From an uncultured Rhodospirillales bacterium (lineage in GTDB: Bacteria > Pseudomonadota > Alphaproteobacteria > Rhodospirillales > Defluviicoccaceae), in the NCBI GenBank assembly GCA_937127205.1, contig CAKZLS010000542.1, forward strand, positions 1-6,349: a stretch of 6,349 bases of DNA. The letters are read 5' to 3'. Below are positions 1 through 4,300 of this stretch, one piece after another. The notes under the pieces are model-generated. The model was not told the DNA's origin. It saw only the letters and a program-made list of their open reading frames with translations, and searched no databases. The first letter of the stretch is position 1. Every line of letters starts with the position of its first letter. The translations under genes and the position numbers were made by a program.

Positions 1-958
1 TACGGCTGAGGTCGAGCAAAGAGCCGAATTCGCGGCGGTTCAGACCCACGGCTTTGCAGGCGACGGCAAGTCCTTCGCCCTTGGCCTCGAACAACAGGCG
101 CAGGACCATATCCCGTTCCAATCCGGTGATCCGCCCGAACATCGAGACGAACAGATTGATTTCGCCTTGCGCCATGGCGTCGATGAGCATGTCCGGCGTA
201 ATCTTGCGTTTCTGTTCCAGGGTCTCGGCGAGTGCGTCGGCGCCCGATGGCTCGCTTCCAGAGCCGGGATCCTCCAGTTCACGGGCCGCGGCCTTCTCGA
301 GCAGCGCATCCACGGTGGCCTGATCGAATGCGAAATGATCGACGATGAATTCGCGGAGGGCCGTGGAAACCCATAAAAACATGCGCTTGGCAAGATCCGG
401 ACCGAGTTCATGTCTGCGCAGGAGGGGTTCGCGAAAGGTATCGACACGCTTGGATTCCTCGACGAGGTAAGCAACCGTGGCCTGGGACAGCTTCGCATTT
501 TCGTTGCGCAGCAAAGCCTCGACGATGGTCGGCCGGCCGCAATTTACCAGCGCCGCGCTCACATCCTCGCTGACCGAATAGCGCATGGCGATGGCAAGCT
601 GATGCTCAAGCGCCCGGTTCTGGACGATCTCGATGAGATCGGCATCGCGGAGAACGGGGCTACGGGTCAGGATCGGATGGGCGACCTCGATGTCGTCATC
701 GGCCAACAACCTGATCAGGGCGGGAGGCGCGTCGGCAACATCGGCAAGGCTCTCGCTCAAGGTCTTTCGAACCGACATTTCCACATCGACAACCACTTTG
801 TGAAGAATGTCCAACATCAACGACCGCTCGCGGTCGGTCCAGACACCGGGATCGCCAGCCAGCAGTTGCTCGGCGATGTTCGATCCCAAGACCTTCCGGC
901 TTTCGGGCGTATGTTGGTGGGCAAGCGCCACCAGATACTCGCAGACACTCGCAGGCAT
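1..958 (-). CDS. DUF2336 domain-containing protein (3' end off the window)
   Basis: The frame runs from an ATG at 958-956 to the left edge without a stop, giving 319 codons and starting MPASVCEYLVALAHQH. I recognise the DUF2336 family (function unknown; helical, HEAT-like in appearance) from its pattern: VAHPILTRSPVL at about residues 92-103, then DADLIEI, then H-QLAIAMRYSVSEDVSAALV (about 119-138), then LLRNENAK (149-156), and further on EPLLRRHELGPDLAKRM. After a short Gly/Ser/Pro linker (EDPGSGSEPSG) comes a second helical part, with MAQGEINLFVSMFGRITGLE and a closing LNRREFGSLL. No signal peptide or membrane segment is seen, so it is probably cytoplasmic. Family members are commonly about 350-400 residues, so only a short C-terminal piece should be missing. 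The Shine-Dalgarno is weak (CTGGA just upstream), and the frame stays open for some way upstream with no better ATG or GTG that I found, so the start is likely but not certain. It is transcribed away from the adhesin gene. Family call is confident; role is unknown. Confidence 0.85.
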   Translation of the reverse strand, partial: MPASVCEYLVALAHQHTPESRKVLGSNIAEQLLAGDPGVWTDRERSLMLDILHKVVVDVEMSVRKTLSESLADVADAPPALIRLLADDDIEVAHPILTRSPVLRDADLIEIVQNRALEHQLAIAMRYSVSEDVSAALVNCGRPTIVEALLRNENAKLSQATVAYLVEESKRVDTFREPLLRRHELGPDLAKRMFLWVSTALREFIVDHFAFDQATVDALLEKAAARELEDPGSGSEPSGADALAETLEQKRKITPDMLIDAMAQGEINLFVSMFGRITGLERDMVLRLLFEAKGEGLAVACKAVGLNRREFGSLLDLSR

Positions 959-1223
959 AGTTCCAGAAACCGACCCTAGGGGCCACGACGGCCCGATATT
1001 TCTGCAGATCCCCCCGAGGGATATGCGCCACAACTCAATGCAGCAATCACAGTAAACAAAACTAGTTAAGCGGGCATTACCACGGATTGAACGGTCTACT
1101 CCCAGACATGAAAGAAGAAGCCTGCGTGGGGTCGAGCCCGCGAAAGAACGGGTGCCCGGGGTGCGTTCACCAGCGGACCGCAGCAACGAAAAAGACGCTG
1201 CTGGACCCCATCATTCCGGTATC

Positions 1224-1252
1224 CTGGCATTTTTATAAAAAATCGGTTAAAT
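1224..1252 (+). promoter_or_regulatory. Candidate sigma-70-type promoter for the adhesin gene
   Basis: CTGGCA at 1224-1229 matches 4 of 6 bases of a -35 box. TTAAAT at 1247-1252 matches 4 of 6 bases of a -10 box. The spacer is 17 bases and very AT-rich. This would start transcription near 1260 and leave a leader of about 63 bases. An alternative -10 is TATAAA at 1234-1239, but its -35 would be poor (TCATTC at 1211-1216). This is pattern matching only, and the AT-rich setting makes chance matches likely. Confidence 0.3.
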
Positions 1253-1273
1253 TGAACAATTGTAAATGTTTCT

Positions 1274-1286
1274 CTCGTGAAACGAG
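1274..1286 (+). promoter_or_regulatory. Small hairpin or dyad in the adhesin leader
   Basis: CTCGT at 1274-1278 and ACGAG at 1282-1286 form a perfect 5-base inverted repeat around a GAA loop. It lies about 20 bases upstream of the Shine-Dalgarno of the large gene. It could be a weak RNA hairpin in the leader or half of an operator. It is not followed by a U-tract, so it is not a terminator. Function is unknown. Confidence 0.35.
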
Positions 1287-1306
1287 TAGATCAAACTAAC
1301 AAATCT

Positions 1307-1313
1307 GGGAGGA
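1307..1313 (+). promoter_or_regulatory. Shine-Dalgarno sequence deciding the adhesin start
   Basis: GGGAGGA at 1307-1313 lies nine bases before the ATG at 1323-1325. An in-frame TAG at 1287-1289 closes the frame upstream, and no ATG or GTG lies between it and 1323. The start is therefore well fixed. Confidence 0.85.
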
Positions 1314-1322
1314 TCGAACGGG

Positions 1323-4300
1323 ATGCCGCGGACGACCGGCGGTGCACTGGGCCCGAACCGATCTGGCGACGACGTCGACGGTAACACCATCCGGCTTCCG
1401 GAAGGTTTTGTGCTGGCGGATGCGCGTTTCGCCCAATCCGGCCCCGATCTGCTTGTGAGCGGAGCGGATGGCCGAGATACGGTGCTGCACGGATATTTCG
1501 ATGCAGACGTGCCCCCTGACCTGGTTTCGACTGCCGGCGTTCAGGTGGCCGGCCGCATGGTGGCGGCGGTTGCCCGAGACGAGGCCGCCGTGCCACTGGC
1601 GGAAGCGCTGTTCGGCGCTGGTGCCGGTCCGATTGGCACGGTTGCGACAGTCAGCGGAACGTTGAACGTGATCCGCGCCGACGGAACCGAGGATACATTG
1701 CAGCCGGGCGATCCTGTATACACTCGGGACATCTTGGAAACGGATCCTGACAGCACCGCCAGCATCGCCATTGGCGAGAACACGGCCTTCAGTCTGGGAA
1801 CCGGCGCGCGGATAATCCTCACCCCCGGCGCTCCGGATGATACGGTGAGCGCTGATCCGTTCGCCCTGGCGGCCGGGCCCGGCGAATATGCATTCGCCTG
1901 CGGCGCGGCTCCGGACTCAATGATCATCGACACACCCGCAGGACGGATTCACGCCGATGGCGCGGAACTGGTGCTCACGTATCTCGCGGACGGCGGATTG
2001 CGCTTGGTCCTCATACCCGGAGCCGACGGATCCACCGGCGGCATCTGGGTCGAAAACGAGGCGGGCTCCCTGCACATGACGGTACCCTACCAATTGATTC
2101 TGGTAGAGGGCGCATCAATGGCACCGGACGCGGCGGACATGCTGAACAGTGAAGCCATTGTCGCGGGTTATGGCCGGGTCCTGAGCAGTCTGCCGGACGC
2201 GTGCGCTTCCAACCCGCTCGTCGCCGCGGCGCGCGCCGCTGATGGTGACATGGCCGACTTGCCGGAAGACTTGGCCTTGGATTCCGGTGACCTCGGCGAG
2301 GAAGGCCTTCGAGCTCTGGCTGAGTTCGAGACGGCTGCCGGAGACGAAGCCGCCGGCGTAACGACCGGCGACGCCACGTTTACCGACGCCAAGGTCGTGG
2401 TAACCCAACAGGATCCTCTGAGCGGCGATAGCAGTGATACCATCACACCGACGGCGGTCGCCATCGACGCCTGGGCGCAGCCACCCGGCGGTCCGGCCAG
2501 TGACGGAGCCGGCACAGGCAATTCGAACGAAGCGATCATAAACAGCCGCCTAGAGGCACGAGGGCAGGATACGCAGCGCATCACCTTTCCGGAACCCCCC
2601 GGCGTTCGTCCTCCAAAAGTAGAAAACCTGCGCATCGACGACTGGGATCCGGGATTCAAAAGCTGGAAGGTATTGGTCCCGCAGGAACCCTCTGAATATT
2701 CAAAAGACGTCTTCTACTTCCAGTCCGAGGACTATTACGAGCCTAAGCCTTTCGCGTTTATCCGTTTAAACTCCGAGCGCGAACCCGACGATATGGAAAA
2801 GGTCGTAAGGACTTATTCCGCGGTACCCGGTGACGATGGCGAAGCAGGCGACAACACGATGCTGATTTTGTCGCCCGGACCGGCAACCGGTTTCAAGGAA
2901 ACAGGGAGAGGAGCAGAAATCGAGGATATCTCATCCAATCGTTTCGGATTTTTCGACGTGCCGCTCAACGAGCTGCCTCAGGACACCGATGGTTCCATGC
3001 CGGTCGATGGCGCGGCGATCAAGACGGCGAGCGCGATGCGGATCAATGCCGGCGAAACGAAAACCATTTCCTTCGATTGGGCGTTTGACGCGCGAGATCA
3101 GGACACGTTCGACGCGGAAAAATACGATCCAATCGAAGCGCAAAGTAAAGGTGCGTTCAATGATTACGCGATACTCATCGTGAGCGGTGAATGGTTCAAG
3201 CTCTCGGATACTCGGACCACGGGCGACTTCGGGTCCTCGGGATGGCGTCGATCCGAATTCGAGTACACCGCCTCGACAAGCGAGAACTTGACCATCGGTT
3301 TCGCCGTTATCAACGACACCGACGACGCGAACGAACCGCGGCTCCTCATCGACAACGTTCGCGTGGACGACCCTATTCCCGCCGCCTACCAGGAAATCGA
3401 CGAACCGGTGGAAAGGGGCGGAACGGCGTTGCCGGGAGAAGCCGAATTTCGAACCTTCTCTCCGCCACCGACGGCAATACCCGACGCGATATCCACAACG
3501 GAGGACGCATCCGTCACGATCGGCGCTGCCGATCTGCTTGCCAATGACGTCGACCCCAATGCAACCGGCGGGCTCTCGGTTACCGATGCCTCGAATGACA
3601 GCGGCACCCTGGGGACAGTAACGTTCCCGGATGAGGGCCCGGTAAAATACGATCCCAAAGGCATGTTCGAATGGCTGGCGGAGGGGGAGCAAGCTACCGA
3701 CAGCTTCGAGTACACCATCACCAATCTCTCCGGCGGAAGCGATACGTCGACGGTGACAGTCACCATTACAGGCGTGAACGATGAGCCAACGGCGGTGAAG
3801 GACGCAGTCGCCACGGCTGAAGGCGCACGCTTCGTGCGCGCACCTTCGATCCTTGCCAATGACAGCGATCCCGACACCAGCGATCTCTTGAGCCTAACCG
3901 CGGTGAACGGCTCAGAGGCCGATGTCGGCGCCGAAATCACGTTGGCTTCGGGTGCCTTGCTGACGGTTAACGCTGACGGCACGTTTATCTACGATCCGAA
4001 TGCCCGGTTCGAAAGCTTGGCAGCGGGGGAATCCGCCCTCGAAACCTTTACCTACGCGGTGGCGGATGGCCATGGCGGGACCGACACGGCGACCGTCGAG
4101 ATGACCGTCCTCGGCGAGAACGACGAGCCGACGGCCAACGATGACACTATCCGTGTGGATGAAGACACCGTGCGCATCGGACCCGTCTCATTGTTGCGCA
4201 ACGACAGCGATCCCGATACCAGCGACACGTTGACGGTGACATCGGTAAACGGAAGCACCGCGGGCGTCGGCACCGCCATCTTATTGGCTTCGGGCGCCGT

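Larger units (their letters stand above)
959..1322. other. Divergent intergenic region
   Basis: This 364-base gap separates two head-to-head genes and should carry promoters for both. The part near the DUF2336 gene (959 to about 1210) is GC-rich and contains small inverted repeats in competing registers, such as GCAGC 1180-1184 with GCTGC 1197-1201, and CAGCG 1171-1175 with CGCTG 1196-1200. The part near the adhesin (about 1225-1305) is clearly AT-rich, with ATTTTTATAAAAAAT and CAATTG. I find no tRNA, no other RNA gene, and no convincing promoter for the minus-strand gene. A 64-codon Cys-containing frame (ATG at 1108) lacks a Shine-Dalgarno and is not called. Confidence 0.7.

Noticed and set aside
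410..979. Plus-strand frame of 189 codons
   Set aside because: It is antisense to the DUF2336 gene, whose frame carries the recognisable family pattern. Its translation resembles no family I know.
1170..1204. Inverted repeats around CGCAGCAACGAAAAAGACGC as a terminator or small RNA
   Set aside because: Stems are only 5 bases in several competing registers with loops of 12 or more and no T-tract, and no gene ends here.
1224..1240. Sigma-54 promoter (TGGCA-like start)
   Set aside because: The -12 element (TTGC) is absent; TTATAAAA stands at that position.
1247..1261. CtrA-like site (TTAA-N7-TTAA)
   Set aside because: Only the first half matches; the second reads AATT.
1108..1299. Small plus-strand frame with a CPGC motif and four further residues typical of Cys-rich peptides
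   Set aside because: There is no Shine-Dalgarno before its ATG, it spans the candidate adhesin promoter and dyad, and its composition looks like translated intergenic DNA.
1323..1500. Sec signal peptide at the start of the adhesin
   Set aside because: The N-terminus MPRTTGGALGPNRSGDDVDG has no hydrophobic core or cleavage site.
2931..3692. Long open frame on the minus strand (253 codons)
   Set aside because: It lies wholly opposite the adhesin frame, shows no recognisable domain, and is expected from GC-rich codon bias. The plus frame carries clear family motifs here.
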